This document shows positions 46,281 to 55,094 of a stretch of 64,000 nt of DNA, piece after piece. The translations under genes and the position numbers were made by a program. The first letter of the stretch is position 1. Every line of letters starts with the position of its first letter. This DNA is from a gamma proteobacterium symbiont of Ctena orbiculata (lineage in GTDB: Bacteria > Pseudomonadota > Gammaproteobacteria > Chromatiales > Chromatiaceae). The notes under the pieces are model-generated. The model had not been told where the DNA came from, made no database searches, and saw only the letters and a list, made by a program, of their open reading frames with translations. Where the stretch lies: contig QBVC01000011.1 of NCBI GenBank assembly GCA_003058495.1, positions 62,001 to 126,000 on the forward strand, in the 5' to 3' direction.

Positions 46281-47012
46281 TCACCAGCTCAACTCCCCCG
46301 CCGCCCGCCGCGTGGCATTGCGCTCGCTGCTCACCACATGCCCGTCTCCAAAGTGGATCACCCGGTCGGCCATCTCCCCGATCACCGTATTGTGGGTGAT
46401 CACCGCGGTGGTGGTTCCCAGCTCCCGGTTGACCCGCTCGATCGCCTCCAGCACCAGGATGCCGGTCTCGCTGTCCAGCGCGCCGGTGGGCTCGTCGCAG
46501 AGCAGCACATCGGGCCGCTTGGCGATGGCGCGGGCGATGGCCACCCGTTGCTGCTCGCCGCCGGAGAGCTGGGCCGGGAAATGGCCGAGCCGCTCACCCA
46601 GGCCGACCAGGGTCAGGGCCTCAGCCGGGTCCATAGGATCGGTTGCGATCTCGGTCACCAGGGAGACGTTCTCGCTGGCGGTGAGGCTGGGGATCAGATT
46701 GTAGAACTGGAACACGAAGCCGACATGGAAGCGACGGTAATGGGTCAGCACCGATTCGTCGCCGTCGGTGATCTCGGTGTCGCGGAAGCGCACCCGGCCG
46801 CTGCTGGGGCTATCGAGACCACCAAGGATGTTGAGCAGGGTCGATTTGCCGCTGCCGGAAGGGCCCAGCAACACCACCAGTTCGCCCTCGTAGAGCGAGA
46901 TGTCCACCCCGCGCAGGGCATGCACATCCACTGCGCCGGTGTGGTAGGTCTTGGTGAGAGACCTGCCTTCCAGGGTTATGCTCTGTTGCTCTGCTTTAAT
47001 CGATGGGGACAA
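46281..47012 (-). CDS. ABC exporter ATP-binding protein (MacB/LolD-like)
   Basis: 243-aa ATPase that powers the adjacent permease. Walker [11 protein letters not shown]-loop region [16 protein letters not shown], signature [14 protein letters not shown], and Walker [15 protein letters not shown] are all intact. TTG 47012 was chosen because AAGGAGCGG lies eight bases upstream and homology begins nearby ([15 protein letters not shown]); the upstream open frame is non-homologous. First gene of the ATPase-permease-HlyD operon. Confidence 0.92.
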   Translation of the reverse strand: MSPSIKAEQQSITLEGRSLTKTYHTGAVDVHALRGVDISLYEGELVVLLGPSGSGKSTLLNILGGLDSPSSGRVRFRDTEITDGDESVLTHYRRFHVGFVFQFYNLIPSLTASENVSLVTEIATDPMDPAEALTLVGLGERLGHFPAQLSGGEQQRVAIARAIAKRPDVLLCDEPTGALDSETGILVLEAIERVNRELGTTTAVITHNTVIGEMADRVIHFGDGHVVSSERNATRRAAGELSW

Positions 47013-47197
47013 GACTGCTACCGCTCCTTGTTGCCGGATGGGGAAATAGAGAGTATGCCGTCGCAACGGGTAGGCAAACTGGGACTCGACAAGTCCATAT
47101 CTCCCATAGGAAAGTATAACCGGCAATCTACAGCTCGGATTGATTGGCAGCAATCCAGTTACCGAAACTGGTTAAACTGGGCTGTAAATTGATGGGT

Positions 47198-47479
47198 CCG
47201 TAAATGAATGCGAATAGACGCAAATGAATTATGCACAGGGAACGTCAAGTCGCACCCTATGCACCAGCCACCGTAACTGGTTAATAGTGAGACAAACTGA
47301 CGCATACATGTTTCTACTGTCCCTGCGCTGACGGGGCTACCACGGCGTCCATGCCGCTGCTGGGAAAGAAGACCGCCGGACGCTTCTCTACCAGCTATGG
47401 GGATAAGACTTTGTAGCACCCTAATGAATATATATTTGCGTTCAATTGCGGATAAAAAAACATTCGCGGATATTTACGG
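47198..47479. repeat. MITE-like inverted-repeat region, copy B
   Basis: Left arm at 47198-47233 starts CCGTAAAT and contains GCGAAT and ACGCAAAT. Read on the other strand, the right side (47421-47479) also begins CCGTAAAT, with GCGAAT and ACGCAAAT in the same order but longer spacing. The words are shared with the element at 19635-19801. It ends exactly next to the LEA-like gene stop codon. The region 47013-47479 holds no gene. Confidence 0.5.
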
Positions 47480-48043
47480 CTATTCCGGTTTGGCCTCTTT
47501 CGGGCTTGCCGCGCCCGGCAGCAGATTGAACTCACCCTCTTCGCTGAAGGGGAGGGTCAGCATGCTGTCCGGCGAGCTCAGGCTGCCGCTGATCCGGTAG
47601 TCGAAACTGCCGTCCGCTTGATCCTGGAGTGCGCTGAACTGCCTGATCAGTCCAAACACGGTGCTGCTCACTTTCACCTCCAGCATCGATTCGCTGAAAC
47701 CCGGGATGCTGGCCTTCTGGTTGCTTACCCCCGAGGCGAAACGCCTGCCGTTGAGATCCAGGTCGAAGCTCATGCCATCTATGTTCAACGCCTCCTTGGA
47801 TCGGTTTTGCAGTCGGATCTTGAGCAGATAGCGTTGCTCCATGAGGGTCGATTCCAGCGGACTCAGGTCGGCGATGGTCACCCTGATCCTCTCCTCCCGC
47901 GGTTGCAGGGAGGCGCAGCCGGAAAGAATCAGGAGAAGATAAAACAGCATGATTGTGCTGCTGAAGCCGATGTGGGATCGGCGAAGTGGTCGCCAATCGC
48001 CGTGGCCGGACTGTTTCATTTTGTCACTTGCAATAGCCATCAT
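47480..48043 (-). CDS. LEA type 2 (WHy-domain) family lipoprotein
   Basis: 187-aa predicted lipoprotein: a hydrophobic segment ends in the lipobox LILSGCAS, so the mature chain starts near Cys43. The rest fits the LEA14/WHy beta-sandwich family: RIRVTIADLSPLESTLMEQ, YLLKIRLQNRSKEALNIDGM, and VSSTVFGLIRQFSAL. Function in bacteria is unclear, possibly envelope stress. ATG 48043 follows AGGA; a second ATG at 47950 just before the signal segment is possible. The start overlaps the upstream small gene by four bases. Confidence 0.8.
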   Translation of the reverse strand: MMAIASDKMKQSGHGDWRPLRRSHIGFSSTIMLFYLLLILSGCASLQPREERIRVTIADLSPLESTLMEQRYLLKIRLQNRSKEALNIDGMSFDLDLNGRRFASGVSNQKASIPGFSESMLEVKVSSTVFGLIRQFSALQDQADGSFDYRISGSLSSPDSMLTLPFSEEGEFNLLPGAASPKEAKPE

Positions 48044-48273
48044 TGCGGATCCTGTTTGCCATGTTCAATCGTTGGTTGCTCTGCCCGGCTGCCTTTTTTC
48101 CAGGAACCGAACAACAGAGTCAGCAGCCCCAGCAGAATTTCATCCGCAAATGGGACCAGGTCGGGTATCAGCAGATCGACGACGAAGAGTGCGGCGGTCA
48201 CCAGAAACAGCTGACGGAATTTCAAGCGGTCAGCATATTTCAACAGGGCTGTGATTATGGGCAGTCGGGTCAT
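48040..48273 (-). CDS. Small two-segment membrane protein
   Basis: 77-aa protein with a probable membrane hairpin: LFLVTAALFVVDLLI and ILLGLLTLLFGSWKK, separated by a short PDLVPFADE loop. It resembles a widespread small family of uncharacterised proteobacterial membrane proteins (DUF6116-like, recalled from memory with low certainty). Its stop overlaps the start of the LEA-like lipoprotein gene by four bases (ATGA), so the two are coupled. Confidence 0.7.
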   Translation of the reverse strand: MTRLPIITALLKYADRLKFRQLFLVTAALFVVDLLIPDLVPFADEILLGLLTLLFGSWKKGSRAEQPTIEHGKQDPQ

Positions 48274-49056
48274 CTCTATCGGGTTTAATATCTCGCGTAT
48301 CGACGATTCCGTTAATAGTCGCTGAAACGGTCTCTGCCAGTCCAGCTCAGGGTGTTAAATATTGTCACTCGATCTGGTCGGCAGTAGGGTCACCCCGGTC
48401 TTTATCCCCTTGAAATGTGGGTTATTGCTTATATATGAAAGTAGGGTTAGTACCCATAATAAACATGTAAATGATAGGGTAATGTTACTGTGAATTATTT
48501 CAAAAAGTTACAACGATATGCAAAACAAGCAGTTGAAGTCGACTGATGGTGGCGCTCAACGAGGAACCTTCAGTGTCTTCACTACGGAATAAGGATGGGG
48601 TGAAAAGGGGGCTTACAGACGCATCGCTCGGTATAACAGGACTTAAGGGGTGTCTTGCGGCGCTGAGTGTCTATCCGTTGGATTGAATCCAGGATACATT
48701 CAAGGTCTCAAGGCAGACTGTTTTACAAGCGGCTCTGTAGGTCACATCGAATATAACAATAACTGTTGTCATCTATTGGGCAATATTTTCTGTACGACCG
48801 GACTATGTAACGCAGTCTGCCGGTCACGCTCGATTGTTCCCATTCGCTTCTGCGTTTTTGGACCGATCACCCTCTCCTTTATTTCCCGGATGCAGCCGAC
48901 AGGTGACTCTGATTTCCACCCGGCATCCGGAACTATGGGGGTCGTTAACGGTTTTATTTACGATGTTCGATGGCCCTCGGGCTGTCGTTTTCGGATTGAC
49001 CGCAAAGCAGTAAACGACGACTGAGTTGGGTAACACTTCACTATCTGGAGGAGCGT
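48274..49056. other. Long upstream region of the cytochrome-porin operon
   Basis: 783 bases between divergent genes. It includes an AT-rich part (48420-48530), the palindrome GGGTTAGTACCC near 48446, and a TACCCAT word reminiscent of a NarL half-site. No family features are seen in its short frames. GGAGGAGCGT just before 49057 is the ribosome-binding site of the cytochrome-porin gene. The length suggests regulated expression or a lost gene. Confidence 0.5.
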
Positions 49057-50298
49057 ATGAACAGAAAACTCACGATGTTGCATAGCTATGCAATGGGGAT
49101 GCTTCTATTGATCGGGAGTTCGCTGCTTCCACAACAGGCAAGCGCAGTTCCGGCATTTGCGCGACAGACAGGCATGCCTTGTACCGCCTGCCACTTTCAA
49201 CACTTTCCCGCCCTCAACTCGTTTGGCAGATCGTTCAGGTCAGGCGGTTATACGCTGACCGGCGGTCAAGGTATGATCGAGGGCGATGATATCTCCCTGC
49301 CGTTGATGCTGAATGCCTCGGTGATCACCAAGCTGCGTTATGTGAAGTCGAATGGCAACACCAATACCGGCAGCGACTACGGCGTCATCGAGTGGCCCGA
49401 CGAAGCGGCCCTTCTGGTCGGCGGCAAGTTGGCGAAGGACGCCGGTTTTCTCATGGAACTGGGCTTGACCGACGCCAACTCCTTCCTCTCCACCAAGGTC
49501 CATTTCAATCTTGGCAAGGCGGGCAATACCCAATTCAGCGCCATACCCTTCTCCACCGATGGCCTGGGATCGGCATACGGGTTTGAGTTGTTGAACACCG
49601 GGGCGCAACGCTCGCAACGCCCCATAGAGGAGCGGAGGGGATTCAGTGCCGCCCAGGCATTGGGCCTGGGCAGCGGCGAGGCCACCGGTATCGCCCTGGT
49701 CGCATCGAGTCACAACTTCTTCATCAACTACACCCCCTGGGTGCCGGGTTGGGAAGAGCATAACGTCGAGGTAAAACCTTCCGGGCTGGCTCACTATCTA
49801 CGTGCCGCCTACATGCCCTTCATCGGTTCCTGGGACAGCGGTTTCGGTTTTCAGCTCTGGTCGGGTGATGCGGAAGTGGCGGATGGCGCCGGTGGCGAGA
49901 GAGTGATTGCAACCGATGGCTGGGTCATCGACGGTCAGCTGCAAGGGAACCTGGGGAGCCTGCCCCTGGGTCTCTACGCCAGTTACGGGAGCTGCTCCGC
50001 CGACGAATCCCACTTTCTCATAGGCTGCACCAACAGCGATGACGGTGAGGCGTTCGGTATCCTCGCCCAGCTGGGCGTATTGCCCAATAAGGCCAACATA
50101 TTCGCTGCCTATCGCTCACTTGATGATGGCTCGGATGAGGATTCGGAGTTCAACGCAACGACGATTGGCGCAAACTACCTCTTCTCGCAGAATATCCGTT
50201 TTGAACTCTACTATGTGAAAGAGAGCGGAGACGGGGTGGATGCCCGCAGTGATGAGCGTGACGGCAAATGGCTGTTCCAGCTCTTTGCCGGTTATTGA
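49057..50298 (+). CDS. Cyc2-like fused cytochrome c-porin
   Basis: 413-aa exported protein: signal peptide to residue 30 (QASA|VP), a short heme domain, then a beta-barrel. The opening VPAFARQTGMPCTACHF (heme CxxCH, residues 42-46) and FPALNSFGRSFRSGGYTL match the N-terminus of Cyc2, the outer-membrane cytochrome-porin that takes electrons from extracellular Fe(II) in iron oxidisers. The rest shows alternating strands (AALLVGGKLAKDAGFLMELG, GFGFQLWSGDAEVAD), and ends LFQLFAGY with a terminal aromatic, as in porins. GGAGGAG precedes the ATG. A diheme cytochrome c gene follows. Alternative: another fused cytochrome-porin clade with different donor. Confidence 0.8.
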   Translation: MNRKLTMLHSYAMGMLLLIGSSLLPQQASAVPAFARQTGMPCTACHFQHFPALNSFGRSFRSGGYTLTGGQGMIEGDDISLPLMLNASVITKLRYVKSNGNTNTGSDYGVIEWPDEAALLVGGKLAKDAGFLMELGLTDANSFLSTKVHFNLGKAGNTQFSAIPFSTDGLGSAYGFELLNTGAQRSQRPIEERRGFSAAQALGLGSGEATGIALVASSHNFFINYTPWVPGWEEHNVEVKPSGLAHYLRAAYMPFIGSWDSGFGFQLWSGDAEVADGAGGERVIATDGWVIDGQLQGNLGSLPLGLYASYGSCSADESHFLIGCTNSDDGEAFGILAQLGVLPNKANIFAAYRSLDDGSDEDSEFNATTIGANYLFSQNIRFELYYVKESGDGVDARSDERDGKWLFQLFAGY

Positions 50299-50392
50299 TG
50301 GGTGACTTGCGCCCTATCGATGAATAACGAACCGACACTGGAGTCGTTTCGGCTGCAAGAACGCAGTACCTGATACAAGTGAGGATTTACTC

Positions 50393-51052
50393 ATGAATAG
50401 AATTGTAACTAGAGTGGTTAAGTTCGCCGCGTTGCTGAGCCTGTTGGGATTGATATCGCTCTCCGCTCATGCCGGCACCTATGAGGGATATACCCTGTTC
50501 AATCAATCCTGTTTTCTCTGCCATGGCACAGATGGCAAGGGTAACGGACCCTTGGCGAAGAAACTGGATGTGGCGCCTGCCGACCTGACCAATGGAAACG
50601 GCAGTGCGGCGGAGAGCACCGACCAGCGACTGTTCGGTCTGATTCAGGGCACCGTCAGGCACGGCGCGGGAACCAGCGCCATGCCGCAGTGGGGCTTGGC
50701 CATGCCGGGAAATCAGATCAAGTCCCTGGTCTCCTATATCCGGTTCCTGCAAAGGTCGAAGCACAGCCTGCCGGGGGATCCTGAGATCGGAAAAAGCATC
50801 TACGAGGATAACTGCGCCGCCTGTCACGGCCGCTCCGGAAAAGGGGACGGGCCCTTGGCGGAAGTGCTGGGTTTGAAACCAAAGGACCATACCGACAGTG
50901 GTGAGATGAACAAGCACCCCAACTCTCAATTTATCCAGGTTGTGAGCCATGGAACACCCGGCAAATCGATGATGCCTGGCTGGAAGGACGTGCTCAGCCA
51001 GGAGGAGATCGAAGGCGTGGTCAGCTATATGCGGTTGCTGTCGAACTACTAG
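50393..51052 (+). CDS. Periplasmic diheme cytochrome c
   Basis: 219-aa secreted cytochrome with two class I heme domains: CFLCH at 40-44 and CAACH at 141-145. Each is followed by GKGNGPLA or GKGDGPLA and by a Met-containing loop (AMPQWGLAM; SMMPGWKDVL). Signal peptide to about residue 27. GAGGA precedes the ATG. Placed 94 bases after the cytochrome-porin gene and sharing its direction, it is the natural periplasmic electron acceptor or donor for it, analogous to Cyc1 in Acidithiobacillus (an inference). The operon ends at a strong hairpin. Confidence 0.92.
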   Translation: MNRIVTRVVKFAALLSLLGLISLSAHAGTYEGYTLFNQSCFLCHGTDGKGNGPLAKKLDVAPADLTNGNGSAAESTDQRLFGLIQGTVRHGAGTSAMPQWGLAMPGNQIKSLVSYIRFLQRSKHSLPGDPEIGKSIYEDNCAACHGRSGKGDGPLAEVLGLKPKDHTDSGEMNKHPNSQFIQVVSHGTPGKSMMPGWKDVLSQEEIEGVVSYMRLLSNY

Positions 51053-51071
51053 CTAGAGAAAAGCTCTGTTT

Positions 51072-51097
51072 GAGCCGCCGCCATCCGGCGGCGGCTC
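51072..51097. terminator. Bidirectional hairpin between convergent genes
   Basis: GAGCCGCCGCC (51072-51082), four-base loop, GGCGGCGGCTC (51087-51097): a perfect 11-bp stem between the diheme cytochrome gene and the convergent PEGA/SHOCT lipoprotein gene. No long T tract. Confidence 0.7.
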
Positions 51098-51105
51098 TTA
51101 TCCCC

Positions 51106-51753
51106 TCAAAGTTCATCAAGAATTCTCTTTCTTGCCTGTCGATACTCTTCCTCGGAGATCATACCTTCCCGCTTCAGCCCGTCGATGCGCAGCAGTCGTT
51201 GTTTGATCGTCAATCCCGCCGATTGCCTGTCCGCAACCTCTCCCGCTTTCCCGTGGATCGGCGGAGCGGTTGAAGCGGGAGGAGTTGTGACTTCGGATAT
51301 GTTCTCCCTATCCCTGTTTTCGGAGACGCCAGGCGGTTCCTCATTCGACTGAGCCGACGAGGGTGTGGGTTTTACGGGAGTATCGGATGGCAACTCAGAA
51401 ACGGTGGCGGTATCTTCACAATTAAGTTCAACTGACAGTCTCGAGCTGAAATCCTTATAGTGGATCCGTTTGGTGAGATCCTCGCAGCCCTCTTTTCTGA
51501 ATGAGAGAGACCCGTACATCCGATGCTTGCCTGCATCGTATCCAGCCGGGTAGAGCTGCTGTTGAGAGATGGTAACAGGCGTTTCGCCGATCGCCTTATC
51601 CAATAGATAGATCGTGGCGCCGGGTGGATCGGACTCGACTTTTAGCGGCATGTCCCCCGAAACAGCGCCTATCCCGCTACAGGCCTGCAACACTATCAGA
51701 GATGCTGCCAGGCCCGATAGCTGTAGGATTCCTGGTAATCGATGCTTGCCCAT
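51106..51753 (-). CDS. PEGA-like lipoprotein with C-terminal SHOCT-like motif
   Basis: 215-aa probable lipoprotein: lipobox VLQACSG near residue 25. The PEGA-like segment VESDPPGATIYLLDKAIGET follows. A proline/serine-rich linker covers about 115-175. The C-terminus IKQRLLRIDGLKREGMISEE resembles the SHOCT motif found at the ends of many oligomerising proteins. AAGGCGC precedes the ATG. Function unknown; PEGA domains are linked to the cell surface. Confidence 0.75.
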   Translation of the reverse strand: MGKHRLPGILQLSGLAASLIVLQACSGIGAVSGDMPLKVESDPPGATIYLLDKAIGETPVTISQQQLYPAGYDAGKHRMYGSLSFRKEGCEDLTKRIHYKDFSSRLSVELNCEDTATVSELPSDTPVKPTPSSAQSNEEPPGVSENRDRENISEVTTPPASTAPPIHGKAGEVADRQSAGLTIKQRLLRIDGLKREGMISEEEYRQARKRILDEL

Positions 51754-52196
51754 GCGCCTTCCCCGCTGTCTGTTTTTACCTCTCTAGCAGCACTATAAAA
51801 CATGCCATAGGAAAAGACATCCATGGTTCGGATTGCTCCCCCTGCCAGGGCCGGACAGGGCGCTTGGCGATGCGGGGACGGAGCCAATAAGCAGGCATAG
51901 CCTTAATGTTTAATTAAACCTTAACTAACTGATCACATTTACTATTTCTTGATTGGCCATTTAAGTCTTGGTTAAGAATGGGGTGCTAGTTTTTAATTAA
52001 AAAGATGAGACCACCCTGCAGAAGAAGGCCAGCGGTTCCGTCGAGGTTTAGGCAGAGACAAACCCTGGCCGTCAGCCTAATGGACTGAGTCAGTATTCAA
52101 TAACGAGCAGGCGAGGCAGTAAGCACTGTTTTCTGGCAGAAACGGAATTGAATCGATATGAATCGTGCTGAGTCTGAGGGACTCTGGAGGTTTGAA
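51754..52196. other. Intergenic region upstream of secreted hypothetical gene
   Basis: 443 bases between divergent genes. A strongly AT-rich block at 51905-52000 contains TTTAATTAAA and TTTTTAATTAAAAA words and is probably promoter sequence. No gene or RNA recognised. Confidence 0.5.
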
Positions 52197-52670
52197 ATGA
52201 AGATTAAACGACTGTTCATCGCCTCTTCTTTAGTGGCGTTGACACTGGCCGTACTGCCGTTTTCGGCTGCGGCGGGAGAGACCACAGGTTCTTCCACCGC
52301 TGTTACGATGCCCGCCAGCCTTGACGACACCCTGGTCATCGTGGACAAGATATTGGGCGTCGATGCCACAGGTAAGCAACGGATCCTCTATGACGAGGAG
52401 CATGGACGCGTCTATCGTCTGCAGAACATCGAGCAGGCGATTCACGACATGAGTGCGCGGGGAATTGTCTCCAAAGGGAGCTATCGTTCCCTAAGGGCGG
52501 TGTTGAACGAGACCGTCTATTTGATTGGCAAGAATGAGACTCCCTATCCCGCGCGGCGCGCGGATACTCCGATTCCCGAGATCGTTCCGCTTGCGGTGGA
52601 AAACCTGCGGGTCACCAAAGACAGGGTCATCGCGATATACACAACCAATTGCGATAACAGCGCTATTTAG
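52197..52670 (+). CDS. Secreted hypothetical protein
   Basis: 157-aa protein with a clear signal peptide (MKIKRLFIASSLVALTLAVL, cleavage near AAAGE, residue 27). Mature part is about 130 residues: a threonine/serine-rich start, then DDTLVIVDKILGVDATGKQR and YRLQNIEQAIHDMSARGIVS. One Cys lies near the C-terminus. No family recognised. ATG 52197 has GGAGGT six bases upstream, which decides against the upstream in-frame ATG 52158. A perfect hairpin after the stop ends the transcript. Confidence 0.65.
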   Translation: MKIKRLFIASSLVALTLAVLPFSAAAGETTGSSTAVTMPASLDDTLVIVDKILGVDATGKQRILYDEEHGRVYRLQNIEQAIHDMSARGIVSKGSYRSLRAVLNETVYLIGKNETPYPARRADTPIPEIVPLAVENLRVTKDRVIAIYTTNCDNSAI

Positions 52671-52687
52671 TATTCCAGCCGCCCTCC

Positions 52688-52719
52688 CTGACAGATTCGC
52701 CCAAAGGCGAATCTGTCAG
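52688..52719. terminator. Perfect 14-bp hairpin between convergent genes
   Basis: CTGACAGATTCGCC (52688-52701), loop CAAA, GGCGAATCTGTCAG (52706-52719). Lies between the secreted hypothetical and the convergent hemerythrin gene; probably a bidirectional terminator, with only a short T run downstream. Confidence 0.75.
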
Positions 52720-52766
52720 TGCAGAGGGTTTTAGACAAAATCGCACCGTTACTCTGGTTTGCGATG

Positions 52767-53246
52767 CTAGACTGGCTGTACCTGAACATCAGTCATATCG
52801 TCCAGGTCGACCTCATCCTCTGACTGCGATTGGCGCTTGAGAAAGTCGGCAAACAATCTGTCGCTGTAGACTACATGGTCGATCTGCCAGTGCTTGAGGG
52901 CGGTCAGGGTCGCCAGGGTGAACGGCTTGTTCTCTGTTTCGATGTCCCGCAGAAACTCCTGCAATTCCGCCAACAACATGACATGCTCCCGGTGATGCTC
53001 CGCCAGCCTGGGATAGTCCTTGGCCCGCATCAATGCTTCCTCGGCTTTAAAGTGGCGTCGAGCGATGTCGACCAGGGTGGAAAGCTGCTGACATATTTGG
53101 TTCCTGTCACGGTTATGCCTCGTATCCTCGCGGGTCACGAAGCGGTGCAGTCGGTTTATGATATCGACGAGTTCCCTATGCTGCTCGTCCAGGCCTTCAA
53201 GTCCGAGTCGCCAATCGTCTCGCCAGAGTAAAAAAGGTTTTTTCAT
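52767..53246 (-). CDS. Bacteriohemerythrin
   Basis: 159-aa single-domain hemerythrin with all di-iron ligands: His23, His65 and Glu69 (HFKAEE), His84 and His88 (EHHREH), His124 and Asp129 (DHVVYSD). The beginning LLWRDDWRLGLEGLDEQH closely parallels the other hemerythrin (25726-26166), so they are paralogues. The C-terminus ends in an acidic tail (SEDEVDLDD). ATG 53246 follows GGAGATCACA; a start four codons upstream is possible. Probable O2 binding or delivery. Confidence 0.93.
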   Translation of the reverse strand: MKKPFLLWRDDWRLGLEGLDEQHRELVDIINRLHRFVTREDTRHNRDRNQICQQLSTLVDIARRHFKAEEALMRAKDYPRLAEHHREHVMLLAELQEFLRDIETENKPFTLATLTALKHWQIDHVVYSDRLFADFLKRQSQSEDEVDLDDMTDVQVQPV

Positions 53247-53790
53247 TGTGATCTCCATATCATGGTACTGCTCGTATGGGATTCGTTTTCAGACCGTTGA
53301 CCATCGATTACCCGCCGGCACTTCCGCGGATGGGGCAGCGATCTACAACTTTTTTAGTCTGATTTTTTAATTTTGTTTTGCTAAAGCCCTATTAACCTAG
53401 CATGCGTATGGTAATTTTGTACACTGAAATTCCGAAAAAATGATCGGGTTCGCAGTTTACTTCAGCGACCGGCAGGCCAATTTATTGAACATTATTATCG
53501 AAAATGGCTCGTCGTCCCAAAATCGATAGGGATTCAGATTCCTTTGTGAAATGTTGATTAAGCGGGGATGACAATTCTATTTCCCGGCTGGTCGCCTGCT
53601 TGGTCGCGGCGGGATGTCGGATCAGGGTCCGGATAGGCGTTCGTGCGGTTGGGGGTAAACAGCGTGGGTGCACGAATGGCTGTAACATGTCCAGCTTAGA
53701 ATGGAACCAGGTATCCCTGGTAAACGGAGAGACGCACCGCTCTGTCAGGGATAGAGCGCCGCAATAGAGTCGGATTCAAGGAGAGAACAG
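53247..53790. other. Intergenic region with structured leader
   Basis: 544 bases. An AT-rich middle separates the divergent hemerythrin promoter from a GC-rich leader. Close to the plus-strand gene two hairpins are visible: CCAGG/CCTGG (53709-53722) and CGCTCT/AGAGCG (about 53738-53758). No known riboswitch core was matched. AAGGAGA just before 53791 is the ribosome-binding site. Confidence 0.45.
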
Positions 53791-55092
53791 ATGCGGATCC
53801 ATGCTGCCATCATCATTCTAATTGCTACCTTACCCTCGCTTGGTCATGCCCTTGACGGCTGGGATAGGGATCTGCGTGACGGTCTGCTGGTATATAGACC
53901 GGAGTCACTGGACGACGGCAAGACATTTCTCTATCGGGCGGTTCCACCGGAGTCCTTGTCCGGACGAAACCTCCACCAATGGTTTTCTGCAAAGATTGCA
54001 GCCATGCAGGATCAGTTGGGAGAGCCATTGGAGAGTTGGAAAATAAAAGCGGAGAAAAATGACCATTTAGGTGCGGCCAACAGCTATATTGCGCCGAGTG
54101 GCGAGAAGTTCAGTGTCGGTTATTACGCCGGGTATCTGAATGATGATCAGGCCTATATCATTCAGATGATCTCAAACCAGGATATCTGGTTGGTGCTGCG
54201 TTATGGATTTGCGCTCGACAAGGTCGCCGCGGATGTCAGAGAAAACCTGCCTAATCTTAGCCAAAGCCCTCCTGCCTTGACTCATCCGGCAACAGGAGAT
54301 CGCCCGCAGAAAAGCGCTGACAGGGAAAAGGGCCCGACGAAAACGGCGAACAAGCCGGCCGGTAGGGATTTGCTGGCGCAGATAAGGACCGCGCCCGGTG
54401 ACGGCGTGAAGGACGAGCTGGAAACGGTATGGGTAAAAACCAAAATCAACGTGATGCGTGGCAAACTTGAACCGACAACCTATTTTCTGTTTGCAGATGG
54501 CACAGCGTACATCGACGCGCGTACGCCTCCGGCGGATTTCAATGCGGCGACTTCCAAACGCCTCGAGGGGAGGGGAAAGTGGGGACAATGGCGCAAGCGT
54601 GGCGGTAAATATCAGGTGAAGCGCCCCAAGGTAGGCAGGTGGGAGGATATCAAGGGCAACAGGGCCGTGCCCGGTAAGCGCGGCGAGAGGATCGACAACA
54701 AGTTTATCAACGCCAGCGGCAGTGCAAACTTCGGCTCCCATAAATCATCGGTCAGGTTGATGTCGAATGGTCGTTTCGAATTGTCCCACAGCAGTCTGAT
54801 GGGTGGCGGCGGCATCATCGATATCGCTCCCAAGGTCCTGGCCAGCGGGCAGAGCGACAAGACCGGGACCCGTACCACCCTTACCACCATGGGTAGCAAG
54901 ATCGGTGGCGGCAGCAGCACCAGCAACAGGGATGGGGCAAATAATACCGGCACCTACGAGATCGATGGCTACACCATAGAGATGCACCATGACAACGGCC
55001 TCGTTCACAGGGAGCTCTTTCTCTTCGAGGACGAGAGAAAGAACAGGATTGTGATCGGTGATACGGTCTATTGGGTGGATATGGACGGCTAG
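53791..55092 (+). CDS. Secreted hypothetical protein, 433 aa
   Basis: Signal peptide to about residue 20 (SLGHA|LDG). Two parts are visible: an N-terminal domain (25-130, GWDRDLRDGLLVYRP and YAGYLNDDQAYIIQM) and a C-terminal beta-rich domain (190-430) with repeated GKW/GRW elements, FLFADGTAYIDARTP, RLMSNGRFELSHSSLMGGGG, GTYEIDGYTIEMHHDNG and LFLFEDERKN, the pattern of a lipocalin-like or DUF-type barrel that measures a model 'display' of a stress protein. A proline/lysine linker joins them. I do not recognise a family or function. Monocistronic; strong AAGGAGA ribosome-binding site. Confidence 0.65.
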   Translation: MRIHAAIIILIATLPSLGHALDGWDRDLRDGLLVYRPESLDDGKTFLYRAVPPESLSGRNLHQWFSAKIAAMQDQLGEPLESWKIKAEKNDHLGAANSYIAPSGEKFSVGYYAGYLNDDQAYIIQMISNQDIWLVLRYGFALDKVAADVRENLPNLSQSPPALTHPATGDRPQKSADREKGPTKTANKPAGRDLLAQIRTAPGDGVKDELETVWVKTKINVMRGKLEPTTYFLFADGTAYIDARTPPADFNAATSKRLEGRGKWGQWRKRGGKYQVKRPKVGRWEDIKGNRAVPGKRGERIDNKFINASGSANFGSHKSSVRLMSNGRFELSHSSLMGGGGIIDIAPKVLASGQSDKTGTRTTLTTMGSKIGGGSSTSNRDGANNTGTYEIDGYTIEMHHDNGLVHRELFLFEDERKNRIVIGDTVYWVDMDG

Positions 55093-55094
55093 GC

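Noticed and set aside
43886-46399. 837-codon plus-strand frame
   Set aside because: Antisense to the FtsX-type permease; His/Gly/Gln-rich composition without any domain.
48650-49024. 124-codon frame upstream of the cytochrome-porin gene
   Set aside because: No ribosome-binding site, no signal or domain; amino-acid composition not like neighbouring genes.
53690-53790. c-di-GMP (GEMM) riboswitch in the leader of the 433-aa secreted protein
   Set aside because: GGTAAACGGAGAGACGCACC recalls parts of the motif, but the conserved CAAACC tetraloop-receptor arrangement and GACGCAAAGCC core are missing.
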